Shown piece after piece: positions 17,895 to 28,235 of a DNA stretch of 64,000 bases. Source of the stretch: Staphylococcus pettenkoferi. GTDB taxonomy: Bacteria; Bacillota; Bacilli; Staphylococcales; Staphylococcaceae. Position numbers and translations under genes: made by a program. Under the pieces are notes generated by a model. That model did no database searches and had not been told where the DNA came from. It worked only from the letters and a program-made list of their open reading frames with translations. The DNA lies in contig NZ_PPRN01000017.1 of NCBI RefSeq assembly GCF_002902685.1, forward strand, positions 1 to 64,000. Direction: 5' to 3'. Position 1 is the stretch's first letter. Each line of letters begins with the position of its first letter.

Positions 17895-20827
17895 TGAAGA
17901 TTAAGTCTTTAGAGATTTATGGTTACGGTCAATTTGTCGAGCGCAAGATTGAGTTTGACCAGTATTTTACAGAAATCTATGGTGAGAACGAGGCAGGGAA
18001 ATCTACAATCCAAGCGTTTATCCATTCGATTCTCTTCGGCTTTCCTACCCGTAAAGAGAACGAACCACGTCTTGAGCCACGTCTAGGCAATCAATACGGT
18101 GGTAAGTTGACAATCATTCGCGATGACGGTTCTGAAATTGAAGTTGAACGTATTAAGGGCAGTGCAGTGGGCGACGTGAAAGTGTACTTGCCCAATGGTT
18201 CAATTAAAGATGAGCAGTGGTTGAAAGAGGAATTGAACTTCATCACTAAGCGTACGTATCAAGATATCTTCTCGTTCGACGTCTTAGGCTTACAAGATAT
18301 TCATAAAAATATGGACGAAACGCAATTGCAGAATTTCTTGCTACAAGCAGGTGCACTCGGATCAACTGAGGTTACCTCAATGCGTAAAGCAATTGCCGAG
18401 AAGAAAGAGGCTTTGTATAAAAAGTCGGGCCGTAAACCGATCATTAACCAACAAATTGCGCAGTTAGATGAGTTAGCCTCTCAAATTCGTGATGAAGAAG
18501 CGAAATTAACGACGTACAATCGTTACGTCGATGATCGTGACAAAGCAGAACGTCGTTTAAATCACTTGAAGCAAAACTTAGCGCAGTTATCTAAAATGCA
18601 TGAGTCAAAACAGAAAGAATTAGCTTTACATGAGCAAACACAAGAATGGAAAGGTTTGGAGCAATCACTCAATATCGAGCCACTAGACTTTCCAGAACAA
18701 GGGATTGACCGCTACGAAACGGCGAAACTGCAAACTCAAAATTTACGCCGAGATATAGGTTTACGGGAAGAAAAACTTGCTCAGCTTCAAGAAGATGATC
18801 GTCATATTGAAGCACCAAAGCAAGCGGATATTGATGCATTATCACATTTACAACAACAAGAGAATGAAATTAAACAGAAAGAATATGAACGTAATGCAGT
18901 TCAAAAGGATATCGAGGATAAGTCGCGTGAATTAAAAGGTCTGAAGCTTAATATTGGTTGGGAAGATGTTCATGAACAAGTGGATAGCTCTGAAGCAATG
19001 AAAAGCCATGTGAGTGAACAACTCCAACATAAACAAGAATTAACAGCTTCACTTAATCAACTGGATCGTAATATTGAAGAGAATCGTATCGAACAAGATA
19101 CGAATCAGGACGAGCTCACTCAACTTGAGCAAGACATTGTTCCAGATGAAACATTTGAGAAGAAGAAACAACATCAACAGCAACGCTTTGAACTCGAAGA
19201 AAAGAATAACTTGTTCCAAAAAATGAAAGAAGCGTTCGATGTTGAACAACGCCAGAAGGAGAAACAGCAAGCGATGTTACGCATCGCGCTTATCGTGCTA
19301 GCGATTGTCAGTGCTGGATTAGCAGTCTTCTCATTCGTTTCATCTAATATGATCTTTGGCGGCGTGTTCGTGGTGCTTGCGCTCATCTTTATCATTGGTA
19401 TCTTTGCGATTAAGACGAAAGAAGTTGGTCACTCAGAAACCTTTACGAAAGAAATCGACGACTTACAACGTCAAATCGATACGTTGGAGCAGAACTACGA
19501 CTTAAACTTCGATCTCGATGCGCAATATCGCACACGCGACCAATGGTTTAATGCGATGAAGACGAAAGAATCGTTAGAGAAAAAGGCACAATATCTTAAT
19601 GATTCATTAAACGATACACGTCAAAATTATGATCAAGTGAAAGCACAAATTGAAGACATCAAGCAGGAATTACAGGTTTCTGAGCGAATGTCAGATGAAC
19701 TCATCGTCGACAGCATTACGACGATGAATAAGATTAAAGATATTCATCAACACCTTGTAGAATTAGAGGCGAAAAGAGCAGGCTTAGATAAAGAATTGGA
19801 AGAATTTTACAATCATGCGCAAAATGTCACAGCGAATCAATTCCATCACTTCAATCGTTTGTCTCTCTTCCATGACGTACGACAATGGTTACAACACGCA
19901 CATACTTCTCAAGATAAGAAACAGCGTAACCAAGAACAAATTCGATTGATTTCGAATGAGCTACGTCAACTTAAACAACGTTTAGAAGACAACGAACAAG
20001 TGATTGCGAAACTCTTCGATTACATTGACGTCGATAACGAGGAAGATTATTATCAACATCATGAACGTTACGCGACATATCATCGAGACTTAAATCGTTT
20101 TAACGACTTAACGAAATATCTTGAGAATCAAGATTACTCTTATGAAGATAGTTCAGATTTAAGTAATAAAACGTATGCGCAACTTGAGACTGAACATCAA
20201 ACATTATCTCAACAAGTTGATGATTATAATGATCAATATTTGGAAATGCAGTCTGAAGTCAGTGACTTAAATTCACAAATTAAGCATATGGAAACGGATC
20301 AAACTTTGGCGAACTTACGTCATAAATATCACATGTTGAAGAACCAATTGAACGACGAAGCGCTAGATTGGGCAAGTCTCAGTTATTTACAAGCGTTAGT
20401 TGATGGTCATATCGCTCAAATTAAAGACCAACGACTACCACAAGTGGTGAATGAGGCGACAGATATCTTTTCACGCCTTACTGAAGGTCACTACGTACAA
20501 GTGTCGTATGCGAACGATGAACTCATGGTTAAACAGCGTAACGGACAAGTTTATCAGCCGGTTGAGTTGAGTCAATCTACGAAAGAAATCTTGTACATCG
20601 CGTTACGTCTGAGTCTCATCAAGACGCTTAAACCTTATTATCCATTCCCAATCATTATAGACGACGCTTTCGTTCATTTTGATAAAAACCGTAAAGCACG
20701 CATGATGAAATTTATTCGCCAGTTCCCAGAAGATTATCAAGTTCTGTACTTCACATGTGTTAAAGACACAGGCATTCCATCTAAACAGATGATTACTTTA
20801 AATAAAGTAGAGGACGGTGCGAAATAA
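17891..20827 (+). CDS. yhaN: SbcC/Rad50-like AAA ATPase YhaN
   Basis: 978-residue ABC-type ATPase with long coiled coils. Walker [10 protein letters not shown] is at residues 31-39; Walker [12 protein letters not shown] is near 920-930, so the head is split by the coils as in SbcC/Rad50. Unusually for that family, two adjacent membrane segments lie in the middle (about 461-505: [18 protein letters not shown] then [16 protein letters not shown]), which is typical of YhaN and suggests membrane-tethered DNA repair or processing. The coil regions are rich in Gln, Glu and Lys. It overlaps yhaO by 4 bases and the next gene by one base (TAATG). Confidence 0.88.
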   Translation: MMKIKSLEIYGYGQFVERKIEFDQYFTEIYGENEAGKSTIQAFIHSILFGFPTRKENEPRLEPRLGNQYGGKLTIIRDDGSEIEVERIKGSAVGDVKVYLPNGSIKDEQWLKEELNFITKRTYQDIFSFDVLGLQDIHKNMDETQLQNFLLQAGALGSTEVTSMRKAIAEKKEALYKKSGRKPIINQQIAQLDELASQIRDEEAKLTTYNRYVDDRDKAERRLNHLKQNLAQLSKMHESKQKELALHEQTQEWKGLEQSLNIEPLDFPEQGIDRYETAKLQTQNLRRDIGLREEKLAQLQEDDRHIEAPKQADIDALSHLQQQENEIKQKEYERNAVQKDIEDKSRELKGLKLNIGWEDVHEQVDSSEAMKSHVSEQLQHKQELTASLNQLDRNIEENRIEQDTNQDELTQLEQDIVPDETFEKKKQHQQQRFELEEKNNLFQKMKEAFDVEQRQKEKQQAMLRIALIVLAIVSAGLAVFSFVSSNMIFGGVFVVLALIFIIGIFAIKTKEVGHSETFTKEIDDLQRQIDTLEQNYDLNFDLDAQYRTRDQWFNAMKTKESLEKKAQYLNDSLNDTRQNYDQVKAQIEDIKQELQVSERMSDELIVDSITTMNKIKDIHQHLVELEAKRAGLDKELEEFYNHAQNVTANQFHHFNRLSLFHDVRQWLQHAHTSQDKKQRNQEQIRLISNELRQLKQRLEDNEQVIAKLFDYIDVDNEEDYYQHHERYATYHRDLNRFNDLTKYLENQDYSYEDSSDLSNKTYAQLETEHQTLSQQVDDYNDQYLEMQSEVSDLNSQIKHMETDQTLANLRHKYHMLKNQLNDEALDWASLSYLQALVDGHIAQIKDQRLPQVVNEATDIFSRLTEGHYVQVSYANDELMVKQRNGQVYQPVELSQSTKEILYIALRLSLIKTLKPYYPFPIIIDDAFVHFDKNRKARMMKFIRQFPEDYQVLYFTCVKDTGIPSKQMITLNKVEDGAK

Positions 20828-21768
20828 TGAGAAATGCTGGAAATTTGAAACCAGGAGATTCAGTCAATCATTTCTTTCTCATCCATAAAGCGACGCAAGG
20901 TGTGACAGCTCAAGGGAAAGACTACATGACTTTGCACCTTCAAGATAAAAGTGGAGAGCTAGAAGCGAAATTCTGGACAGTGACGAAAGAAGATATGAAG
21001 ATTCTGGAACCAGAAAAAATTATCTTAGCGAAAGGTGACATCATTAACTATCGTGGGCGTAAACAGATGAAGATGAACGGCTATCGTTTAGCGACTGAAG
21101 AGGATAACTTATCTGCTCATGATTTCATCAGTGGTCCACCGATGTCACCAGATGAAATACAAGAACAAATTTCTCGCTATTTACTTGATATCGATAATGC
21201 GAGTTTACAACGCATTACGCGTCACTTATTAAGAAAGTATCACGATGAATTCTATTCATTCCCTGCAGCGAGTACGCATCATCATAACTTTGGAGGCGGA
21301 CTGAGCTATCATGTCCTTACCATGTTAGAAATTGCGAAATCGCTTTGTGATATTTATCCATTACTTAATCGTAGTTTATTGTATAGTGCGATTATCCTAC
21401 ACGACTTAGGTAAGGTGAAAGAGCTGAGCGGTCCTGTGGCGACGTCTTACACAGTTGAAGGGAATCTATTAGGACATATCTCTATCGCAAGTGATGAGGT
21501 CGCTGAGAGCGCAAGAGAGCTTAATATCGAGGGAGAAGAAGTGATGTTACTTCGTCATATGATTCTTTCTCACCATGGTAAAATGGAATTTGGCTCACCT
21601 AAGACGCCACATTTGAAAGAGGCGGAAATTCTTACCTTTATCGATAATATTGATGCGAAGATGAACATGTTTGAAAAAGCCTTTGCTAAAACGGATAAAG
21701 GGGAGTATACCGAACGAATCTTTGGCTTAGATGGCCGTAAATTCTATAATCCAACAAGTTTAGATTAA
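20827..21768 (+). CDS. yhaM: 3'-5' exoribonuclease YhaM
   Basis: 313-residue nuclease that trims RNA (and single-stranded DNA) from the 3' end; known as YhaM or Cbf1 in staphylococci. Residues about 10-95 form an OB-fold nucleic-acid binding domain ([18 protein letters not shown]). The HD hydrolase domain at about 155-285 carries [20 protein letters not shown] and [12 protein letters not shown], with the metal-binding His/Asp residues present. It starts one base into the yhaN stop codon (TAATG), the third gene of the yhaONM operon. A near-perfect terminator follows. Confidence 0.93.
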   Translation: MRNAGNLKPGDSVNHFFLIHKATQGVTAQGKDYMTLHLQDKSGELEAKFWTVTKEDMKILEPEKIILAKGDIINYRGRKQMKMNGYRLATEEDNLSAHDFISGPPMSPDEIQEQISRYLLDIDNASLQRITRHLLRKYHDEFYSFPAASTHHHNFGGGLSYHVLTMLEIAKSLCDIYPLLNRSLLYSAIILHDLGKVKELSGPVATSYTVEGNLLGHISIASDEVAESARELNIEGEEVMLLRHMILSHHGKMEFGSPKTPHLKEAEILTFIDNIDAKMNMFEKAFAKTDKGEYTERIFGLDGRKFYNPTSLD

Positions 21769-21780
21769 GAGAAGATTAGA

Positions 21781-21806
21781 GAGCGTGCGAGGGCACGCTC
21801 TTTTTT
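21781..21806 (+). terminator. intrinsic terminator of the yhaONM operon
   Basis: Perfect 8-bp stem GAGCGTGC (21781-21788) with GCACGCTC (21793-21800), tetraloop, then TTTTTT. Confidence 0.93.
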
Positions 21807-21856
21807 GAGTGCGATGATTTAATTTCAGAGTTTGATGTTAAGCGGACACTCATAAT

Positions 21857-21900
21857 ATGAAAAAGCGCAGTTGAACGCTATCATGGTTCAACTGCGCTTT
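21857..21900 (-). terminator. intrinsic terminator of prsA
   Basis: Perfect 15-bp stem AAAGCGCAGTTGAAC (21862-21876) with its complement ending at 21900. On the minus strand it is followed by a run of T, just after the prsA stop codon. Confidence 0.88.
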
Positions 21901-21910
21901 ACTATATCGT

Positions 21911-22900
21911 TTAGCCGCCCATAGACATGCCTTGGCCGCCTTGCATCGCTTGTTGTTGTTCTTGTTGCTGCTGTTGTTGCTTAATTTTTTGCGGATCTAG
22001 AATAGAGTCTTCAATTGCTTTCTTAATGTCACGGTCTTTGTAGTCTACTTTATATTTTTTAAGTAAATCTTTGTAAGCATCTGTTAAGAGCTTAGGATTT
22101 TTTTGTACTTTTTGTTGGATAATCTTAGATTTGAGTTTACCTTTTTCTTTATCGAAGTCATCTTCTTTATTCGCTTTGATGATGTGGTAACCATAATCCG
22201 TCTTCACGACGTCAGAAACTTGTCCTTCTTTAAGCTTGAAGAGCGCTTTTTCAAATTTTTCATCCATTTGACCTTTATAAACGTAACCTAAGCTACCGCC
22301 TTTTTTGGCTGTTTGTGTATCTTTAGATTCTTTCTTAGCAATATCTTCGAATTTATCTGGATCTTTATCCACTTGTTTTTGAATATCTTCAGCTTTTTTC
22401 TTCGCGTCTTTGTCGGATAATCCTTCTTTATCTTTCTTATCTTCCTTCACTTTGATGAGGATATGTGATGCTTTCTTCGTGTTGTCTTTGATATCTTTGT
22501 CAGACACTTTCACTTTATCTTCTAAAAGCTGTTTCTGATAAGCTTGAAGACGTTTTTCTTCTTTATAATCATCGATAGACATATGTTGTTGTTTCAACAT
22601 ACTTTCGAATTGGTCTTTGCCCCCGTATTGTTTTTGTTCTTGTTTCACTTCTTTATCGATATCTTTCGTATCAACTTTATCTTTATATTCCTTATTGAGA
22701 AGCTTGTTAAGTAAGATTTGGAACGAACTGTTAGCGATTTGTTCGTCACCAATTTTATGCATCACATCAGCTACTTTGACATTCCCAGCTTTAGATGTAA
22801 TTAAGGTATTATCTTTAGAATCTGTTGCGTCGTGCCCACAACCTCCGAGTAGAAGGGCACTTGCTGTTAAGGGTATCAGTACTTTTTTAAATGCTTTCAT
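21911..22900 (-). CDS. prsA: foldase lipoprotein PrsA
   Basis: Membrane-anchored extracytoplasmic peptidyl-prolyl isomerase that helps exported proteins fold. 329 residues from ATG 22900, chosen because AAAGGAG lies 7 bases upstream; the TTG at 22906 is too close. The signal peptide ends in lipobox LLGGC. A parvulin (PPIC) domain occupies about 140-235 ([46 protein letters not shown]). The flanking chaperone-like parts are very rich in Lys and Asp. The tail is glutamine-rich, with a run of Q and then GGQGMSMGG. Monocistronic. Confidence 0.95.
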   Translation of the reverse strand: MKAFKKVLIPLTASALLLGGCGHDATDSKDNTLITSKAGNVKVADVMHKIGDEQIANSSFQILLNKLLNKEYKDKVDTKDIDKEVKQEQKQYGGKDQFESMLKQQHMSIDDYKEEKRLQAYQKQLLEDKVKVSDKDIKDNTKKASHILIKVKEDKKDKEGLSDKDAKKKAEDIQKQVDKDPDKFEDIAKKESKDTQTAKKGGSLGYVYKGQMDEKFEKALFKLKEGQVSDVVKTDYGYHIIKANKEDDFDKEKGKLKSKIIQQKVQKNPKLLTDAYKDLLKKYKVDYKDRDIKKAIEDSILDPQKIKQQQQQQEQQQAMQGGQGMSMGG

Positions 22901-23076
22901 CGTCAAACTCCTTTTGTAAGAATAACATCGCTAATATAACATATTATTATTTAAGCACCAATTGAAACTGAAATCTATTGGACTATAGTATGAAAGTGTT
23001 TCAACTCGTAACGTCACTTGTTAGTATCGCAAAGATTTCGGGTTATGCAAAGTAATATCTTAAGGCTACTGTATGT

Positions 23077-23123
23077 AAAAAGAAGGTGAGACAGCATCGC
23101 ATGGCTTGCGGCGTCTCACCTTC
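23077..23123 (-). terminator. intrinsic terminator, minus strand
   Basis: Perfect 11-bp stem GAAGGTGAGAC (23082-23092) with GTCTCACCTTC (23113-23123). The A-run at 23076-23081 gives the T-run on the minus strand. Ends the gene at 23136. Confidence 0.85.
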
Positions 23124-23135
23124 ATCAATTTCTAA

Positions 23136-23693
23136 TTATATATGATATCTACCACCTGTTTTTCTTAAAATATTAATGCCTGTTTGATGTTCTTCAATAT
23201 AATTGCCTTCATTCGACAAGAGAATCATTTTCAAATATAAAAAGTCTAAAATTGAAAAACCCATGTTCAAAGCTACGATAAACATAAAGTAGTGTCCTAA
23301 ACTTAAAAAGTGTTTCGTTAAGATAATGCCAAGCGCCGTAATAATGATAAAAGGTAAGATTAAACCTAAAGCAAAATAATATTTATTGACCGGCGTATTC
23401 ACGTAAACATTGTAAAACGGCAGCGCTTTCTTTTTATTAATCTTATAAATGCGAAAAGATTTATAATACGGTAATAAAAATAATAAATGGAACACTTTGT
23501 GTAACGGATAAAGCAAGAGCGCACCGAGTACGAAAAGTAAAAAATAGTGGTCTGTTAAAGGCTCATTCGAATAGTAATGCATAATTTCATAACATATTAA
23601 AAATGAAATAATCGTAGTGACGAAACCTAAAAATGCAAGACGTGGTAAACCGAAACGAGCATTGATATCAATTTGTCTCGTACATATAAACAT
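23136..23693 (-). CDS. DUF3267-like membrane protein with altered zincin motif
   Basis: 185-residue polytopic membrane protein with about five hydrophobic segments. It resembles the DUF3267 family of putative membrane zinc peptidases (PLHxxxH in a membrane helix, followed by a block like YVNTPVNKYYFALGLILPF). The motif here is HKVFH (about residues 65-69), so the catalytic glutamate of HExxH is replaced by lysine. I therefore expect no peptidase activity if the family assignment holds. AAGGAG precedes the ATG. Function unknown; it stands alone between two terminators. Confidence 0.6.
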   Translation of the reverse strand: MFICTRQIDINARFGLPRLAFLGFVTTIISFLICYEIMHYYSNEPLTDHYFLLFVLGALLLYPLHKVFHLLFLLPYYKSFRIYKINKKKALPFYNVYVNTPVNKYYFALGLILPFIIITALGIILTKHFLSLGHYFMFIVALNMGFSILDFLYLKMILLSNEGNYIEEHQTGINILRKTGGRYHI

Positions 23694-23802
23694 AGGCGTT
23701 ACTCCTTACTTTAACTTCTGTTCGTTAACTTCGTTGCACTTAATCACTTTAGTATTATCTATTCAAATGACTTATGCGTCAAGTAGGGATTGAGAACAAC
23801 AC

Positions 23803-23846
23803 AAAAAAGGTAGGGCGAAAGCATCATCTTGACTTCGACCTACCTT
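23803..23846 (-). terminator. intrinsic terminator, minus strand
   Basis: 8-bp stem AAGGTAGG (23807-23814) with CCTACCTT (23839-23846); the minus strand continues into TTTTTTG. It ends the YtxH-like gene. Confidence 0.7.
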
Positions 23847-23952
23847 GATTAATAGGGCGTGTGTTAAGGTGCATTATAACATTGATATACGCTCATATTA
23901 TTAAACAAAAGAGCTCCTTCAACTCACGCCAATTATTTAAATGTGAGACGTT

Positions 23953-24318
23953 TTATTTCTCAAATGTCTTAGAAATTTCTTCGCCTCTATTTTGTAAATT
24001 CTCGATATTAGATTGGATACGTTCGATATTTGGATTAATATCAGATTTAAAGTTACCGATAAGTTCTTTCACTTCATCGCCAATAGAACTGCCGAACGCT
24101 GTACTTTCAGATTTGATTTGAACTGCATAGTTTTTAATATCGTTAATACTTTGTTTAATCGTATTGATTTCTCTATCAAGTTCAGATTCTGCACCTACAG
24201 GTTGTTTCGCTTGTGCATGAGATACAGGTGCATTTTTGCGATTACGATTCATCAATACGACACCTAAACCTGTCGCAATACCAGCGCTCGCACCAAGTAG
24301 TAATTGCACTGCTTTCAT
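23953..24318 (-). CDS. YtxH-like membrane-anchored protein
   Basis: 121 residues from ATG 24318, picked because GAGGAG lies 7 bases upstream; earlier starts overlap the ribosome site. A short glycine-rich hydrophobic N-terminus (AVQLLLGASAGIATGLGVVLM) is followed by a basic stretch and then a long helical, probably coiled-coil region (residues about 40-121: ELDREINTIKQSINDIKNY). This is the general plan of YtxH-like general stress proteins. Role unknown. Confidence 0.65.
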   Translation of the reverse strand: MKAVQLLLGASAGIATGLGVVLMNRNRKNAPVSHAQAKQPVGAESELDREINTIKQSINDIKNYAVQIKSESTAFGSSIGDEVKELIGNFKSDINPNIERIQSNIENLQNRGEEISKTFEK

Positions 24319-24397
24319 ATTCATTCTCCTCACATTAACAAAGTCTTATATCATACTTATTTATCACTGTACCCGTTTCACAATGGAATAAGCATCG

Positions 24398-24823
24398 TTA
24401 GTCAAATTGCGCACGAATTTGTTCAGCAATTTCTGCTTTTTTATCATCATTCAACTCATCTTCATGCGTTTCCCATTTGTAACCGAAACCGTCCACATCA
24501 TTCTCATAACGTGGTAAGAAATGGAAATGAAGGTGGAAGACAGATTGATCAGCGAATTCACCGTTATTTTGCACAATATTGAGACCGTCTGGATTAAATG
24601 CTTGTTTAATCGCATTTGCCACTTTAGGAAGTGCTTCGCCGATATGTTTCATCGTTTCTGCATCTGTTTCAAAGATGTTTGCAGAAGGTTTCTTAGGCAC
24701 GAGTAACGTATGCCCCTTAGTGACTTGAGAAATATCTAGAAATGCATACACATAGTCGTTCTCATATACTTTGTGACTAGGGATTTCACCAGCGATAATT
24801 TTACTAAAAATTGTTTCAGACAT
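24398..24823 (-). CDS. hit: HIT family nucleotide hydrolase
   Basis: 141-residue histidine-triad protein; the family hydrolyses nucleoside phosphoramidates and similar dinucleotides. The catalytic triad HLHFHFLPR is intact near residues 96-104, and the N-terminus MSETIFSKIIAGEIPS is typical of Gram-positive Hit proteins. Start ATG 24823 has GGAGTGAGG upstream; the longer frame to 24874 has no such site. It is divergent from ecsA with about 130 bases between, as in other staphylococci. Confidence 0.92.
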   Translation of the reverse strand: MSETIFSKIIAGEIPSHKVYENDYVYAFLDISQVTKGHTLLVPKKPSANIFETDAETMKHIGEALPKVANAIKQAFNPDGLNIVQNNGEFADQSVFHLHFHFLPRYENDVDGFGYKWETHEDELNDDKKAEIAEQIRAQFD

Positions 24824-24951
24824 CTTTACCTCACTCCTTGTTATTATCATAATTTCTATTATAGCATTATTCAAATTGACCCGTCATTTCATGCTAGCAT
24901 CTTTATGATTCTGTGCTACAATTTGGTAGAATACATGTATGGAGGTGCCGT

Positions 24952-25689
24952 ATGACAGTACAAGTTGAACATCTCACAGGTGGTTACGGCAAGAAACCTG
25001 TGATTAAAGATCTCAATTTCGAATTGAATGAAGGTGAAATCGTAGGTTTGATAGGACTGAATGGTGCTGGTAAAAGTACAACAATCAAGCACATCTTAGG
25101 ACTATTGCAACCTACTGAAGGGCAACTCTCAATTTCAGGAACGAATATTCAAGATGACGTTGAAACGTATCGACGTAAACTCTCATACATTCCTGAAGCG
25201 CCCGTAATATATGACGAATTAACTTTAGAAGAACATATTTATATGACAGCGATGGCTTATAACATTAGTCGAGAAACTGCGATGAAGAGAGCGCAGCCAT
25301 TACTTGAAACCTTCCGTCTAGAGAAAGAACTCAAGGTCTTCCCAAGTCATTTCTCTAAAGGGATGAAGCAGAAAGTCATGATTATTTGTGCATTTATCGT
25401 AGAACCTGAACTTTATATCATCGACGAGCCGTTCCTGGGACTCGACCCGCTAGGAATTCAATCTATGCTTGATCTCATGGTAGAGAAGAAAGAGGAAGGG
25501 CGTACCGTCTTGATGAGTACGCATATTTTAGCGACGGCTGAACGCTATTGTGATCGCTTCATTATTATCGATCAAGGTGAAATTGTAGCAATAGGCAACT
25601 TAGATGAGCTCCGTGAACAAACGGGATTAACGGATAAGACATTAGATGAGATTTACATTCACGTGACGCAAGGTGGTACACGCGTATGA
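24952..25689 (+). CDS. ecsA: ABC transporter ATP-binding protein EcsA
   Basis: 245-residue ATPase of the EcsAB exporter, which in Bacillus and Staphylococcus affects secretion, intramembrane proteolysis by RasP and cell-wall properties. Walker A GLNGAGKST is near residues 37-45, the signature is the unusual FSKGMKQ (not LSGGQ), Walker B is YIIDEPFLGLDP and the H-loop STHI. GGAGG lies ahead of ATG 24952 (MTVQVEHLTGG). It overlaps ecsB by 4 bases (ATGA). Confidence 0.92.
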   Translation: MTVQVEHLTGGYGKKPVIKDLNFELNEGEIVGLIGLNGAGKSTTIKHILGLLQPTEGQLSISGTNIQDDVETYRRKLSYIPEAPVIYDELTLEEHIYMTAMAYNISRETAMKRAQPLLETFRLEKELKVFPSHFSKGMKQKVMIICAFIVEPELYIIDEPFLGLDPLGIQSMLDLMVEKKEEGRTVLMSTHILATAERYCDRFIIIDQGEIVAIGNLDELREQTGLTDKTLDEIYIHVTQGGTRV

Positions 25690-26909
25690 CGGACCAAGCG
25701 CAAACGTTGTTTAGAATGCGTAAAGAGGCTATCGCTAAGGAAAAGCGCTATTACAACAAATTTATCTTTAATGGTCATTTCTCAGTATTTCTTGTTCTTT
25801 TACTAGGAGCCTTTATCCTTGGCTACGGTCAATGGTTGCGTGCGATACCTAAAGGAATCAATTATTCGCTCATTACGAGTATCATCTTCGCCTTAACTTC
25901 GATGTTTCCGGTACACACGTTGTTGAAAGAAGCGGACAAGTTATTCTTACTACCATTCGAACGACATATGACACGTTATATGCGTTACAGCCTAATTTAT
26001 AGCTACTTGCAAAGAATTGCCTTACAGATCGTGTTACTCATTGTCTTCTTTCCTTTGTTCTACCAAATCAAAGGTCACACGTACGGATTCTATATTCTGT
26101 TTGCCGTCCTTGCTATCGTTGCACCATTCCTCGGTTTAGTGCTGAAATGGCAATGGTTTAAGTATGGTCTTGAGAATTGGTCTGTGCAAGTTGTGTTATT
26201 TATTATCTTTACGATGGGATACTATGTCGCACTCGATGTGGGTAAATTCACGAGTGTAGCTATTATAGGTGTGCTCATCGCATTTGCATTCTTTATCTGG
26301 TTGGCGAGTCGCAATCATCTTTTTCCTTGGGAACGCATGATTCAAATCGAGCAGCAACACCATACGAATTACTACAAATTCGTCAATATGTTCACAGATG
26401 TGAAACATCTTAGTGAATCTGCAGTACGACGTCGTTATTTAGATCCTTTATTATCTGTTCCTAAAGGTTCTAAATTCTCAAGTGAACGCATGTATTTATT
26501 CTTATTTACACGTAGCTTTGCGAGAGGGAAAGATGCGTTTAACATCATTCTACGTTTAGTCGTTATCACGGCAGTATTGATGATTTGGCTACACCAACCG
26601 ATCATTAGCTTAATTATCGGCAGTCTATTTATGTATATTATCTTACTTCAAATGGCACAATTCTATACGCAACAAGCCTATGGTTTGTGGCCGCAAGTTT
26701 GGCCAGTGGATGATAGTAAAGTGATTAAAGGTTACCGTCAGTTCCTTTATCGCTTAATGATTGTCGTTGCGGTGATTTTTATCATTATTTATGCGTTCAT
26801 TGCTATCCAATATATCTTGGCAAGTCTCGTCTTTATATTGGTAGGCTGGCTTACAATCATCAATATTGTTAAAAAGTTAAAATACCAAGAAACGCTATTG
26901 CGTGATTGA
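25686..26909 (+). CDS. ecsB: ABC transporter permease EcsB
   Basis: 407-residue polytopic membrane protein, partner of EcsA. Several hydrophobic segments are grouped near 30-70, 100-130, 140-210 and 290-400, with a cytosolic stretch around 215-270 (RYLDPLLSVPKGSKFSSERM). Its start overlaps the ecsA stop by 4 bases, which couples their translation. No ecsC gene follows; a long palindromic repeat does. Confidence 0.9.
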   Translation: MTDQAQTLFRMRKEAIAKEKRYYNKFIFNGHFSVFLVLLLGAFILGYGQWLRAIPKGINYSLITSIIFALTSMFPVHTLLKEADKLFLLPFERHMTRYMRYSLIYSYLQRIALQIVLLIVFFPLFYQIKGHTYGFYILFAVLAIVAPFLGLVLKWQWFKYGLENWSVQVVLFIIFTMGYYVALDVGKFTSVAIIGVLIAFAFFIWLASRNHLFPWERMIQIEQQHHTNYYKFVNMFTDVKHLSESAVRRRYLDPLLSVPKGSKFSSERMYLFLFTRSFARGKDAFNIILRLVVITAVLMIWLHQPIISLIIGSLFMYIILLQMAQFYTQQAYGLWPQVWPVDDSKVIKGYRQFLYRLMIVVAVIFIIIYAFIAIQYILASLVFILVGWLTIINIVKKLKYQETLLRD

Positions 26910-26933
26910 TATAAAGAAGAATAGGAGACTGGG

Positions 26934-27254
26934 ACAAAATTAAAACTAATTAATTTTCAATGTTATAACTCTCGCTTGCTTGGGAGAAGCACAGAAATCT
27001 TTGATTTCGTATTGCTTCCCCCGTAAAGAGAGCTAGGGTTCATAAGAGTTGAACCTCTTATGAATCCAGATCTCTACTGCGTAGGACCACACTCAACTAA
27101 TTCTTTTCGCTCAAAGAGCTCGAAGAATGGATTTTCGTTGTGGTCTAGATCCATCAAGCGTCTCGAGTACACATTGAAAATTTGCCCAAGAATTTATTTT
27201 AAGCTTGCTTTTTTATTTATCTCAGAAGTCAATTCACATTTATGTCCCAAGCTC
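26934..27254. repeat. large nested palindromic intergenic element
   Basis: About 320 bases bounded by an outer inverted repeat, GAGACTGGGACA (26934-26945) with TGTCCCAAGCTC (27243-27254), 10 of 12 matching. A perfect inner repeat lies within it: AATTTTCAATGT (26961-26972) with ACATTGAAAATT (27171-27182). Further hairpins include TTCATAAGAG (27039-27048) with CTCTTATGAA (27055-27064), and GACCACA with TTGTGGTC around 27080-27150. No reading frame is supported. The ends beginning with GGGACA resemble intergenic repeats seen in many staphylococcal genomes; I cannot count copies from one window. Confidence 0.65.
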
Positions 27255-27271
27255 ATTTCTTCTAAAATAAC

Positions 27272-27314
27272 TAACAGCCCACAAATGTCTGGTTCATTTG
27301 TGGGCTGTTAACTG
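27272..27314. terminator. bidirectional terminator between ecsB and traP
   Basis: Perfect 16-bp stem TAACAGCCCACAAATG (27272-27287) with its complement at 27295-27310; moderately T-rich on both sides. It can serve the converging ecsB and traP genes. Confidence 0.75.
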
Positions 27315-27366
27315 TATTTTATCGTTTTTTGTAATGATAATCGAAAACTTTTACATATCCATCTAC

Positions 27367-27867
27367 TTATTCTTCGATAGGGAAGAGGTAACGTTCAAAG
27401 TAACTTGAATGTTGACCTGAAAAACCGAAGAACTGACTTAATGCAGATTTAGCGAAGTTATCTTGGAACGTTGCGGATTGTTTGAAATCTTCATAGTCTC
27501 TGCGTGAATTAAATCCAAAGTAGATTTTATACGTCATGCCTTTTTCTGGTTTTAAGAAACGGTAACTTCTGAAACCAGCAAATTGGCTGAAATCAGGTGA
27601 AATATTTTTTAATTTATTCTCAAGTTGATATGCATGATCTTCGGATGTTGGTATAAATAATACTGAGAAGAATTGATCTTCATCGAGTTCACCTGCTGCA
27701 TTCACAACATCGTAGACGATAGGTTGTTTGAGCACAGTCTTACCATCTGTCTCCTCAAAGATTACTGAAGAGTCAGGTGCAGAGAACTGTAAGAGTGGAT
27801 GTTCCGGATGTTTAACTCGAATTTGATTCAAATAACCATAAGTACCGTATGTCGCATATAATTTCAT
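27367..27867 (-). CDS. traP: TRAP protein (antibiotic-biosynthesis-monooxygenase fold)
   Basis: 166-residue protein long known in staphylococci as TRAP, target of RNAIII-activating protein. It has the dimeric ABM-type ferredoxin-like fold related to heme-degrading IsdG/HmoB. The N-terminus MKLYATYGTYGYLNQI is characteristic, and the C-terminal ABM region runs about 65-160 (FFSVLFIPTSEDHAYQLEN, GMTYKIYFGFNSRRDY). The proposed role in agr signalling has been disputed; proximity to the hemEHY genes and the fold suggest a heme or oxidative-stress link. A GGGGG ribosome site precedes the ATG. Confidence 0.9.
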   Translation of the reverse strand: MKLYATYGTYGYLNQIRVKHPEHPLLQFSAPDSSVIFEETDGKTVLKQPIVYDVVNAAGELDEDQFFSVLFIPTSEDHAYQLENKLKNISPDFSQFAGFRSYRFLKPEKGMTYKIYFGFNSRRDYEDFKQSATFQDNFAKSALSQFFGFSGQHSSYFERYLFPIEE

Positions 27868-28235
27868 AGCGATTACCCCCTTGAGCTGTCTTTATTTCTA
27901 TGATTGTTCACGAGTGATTCACCATTCAATTGAAGCATATGATGTTCACCTTACATTTATTCATAACTTAAATATCTAAGTGTTAAACATTTTTCTAACG
28001 TTTCATACACGTTCTTACCCTCATTTTAATAGTAAAATGTCATTTAACGTGCTAACGCTAGCGTCAAGATATGTTATGATAATGATTGTTTAATAATATA
28101 ACATAAACGTTGCGACAATGCTTTTCTAAACGTAAGCTGTATGTCTTTTTTGTGACATTTAAGCAGTTTAAAATACCGCCGAAAAGTCAATGTGGTAATA
28201 TAGATAAGAATGATTATAAAGTAGGAGGAAGCGCG
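27868..28235. other. intergenic region upstream of traP and hemE
   Basis: Divergent promoter region of 368 bases without a gene. A Fur/PerR-like sequence, TGATAAT-G-ATTGTTT, lies near 28075-28095: the left half matches TGATAAT fully and the right half only in part. A short palindrome around CGCTAGCG sits near 28053-28060. Both are weak evidence of metal or peroxide control of hemE. Confidence 0.35.

Noticed and set aside
27060-27311. 83-codon plus-strand frame in the ecsB-traP gap
   Set aside because: Sits within the nested palindrome and terminator; composition and lack of start signals argue against coding.
28070-28100. Fur or PerR box upstream of hemE as a firm call
   Set aside because: Only the left half-site matches well; kept as a remark in the intergenic entry.
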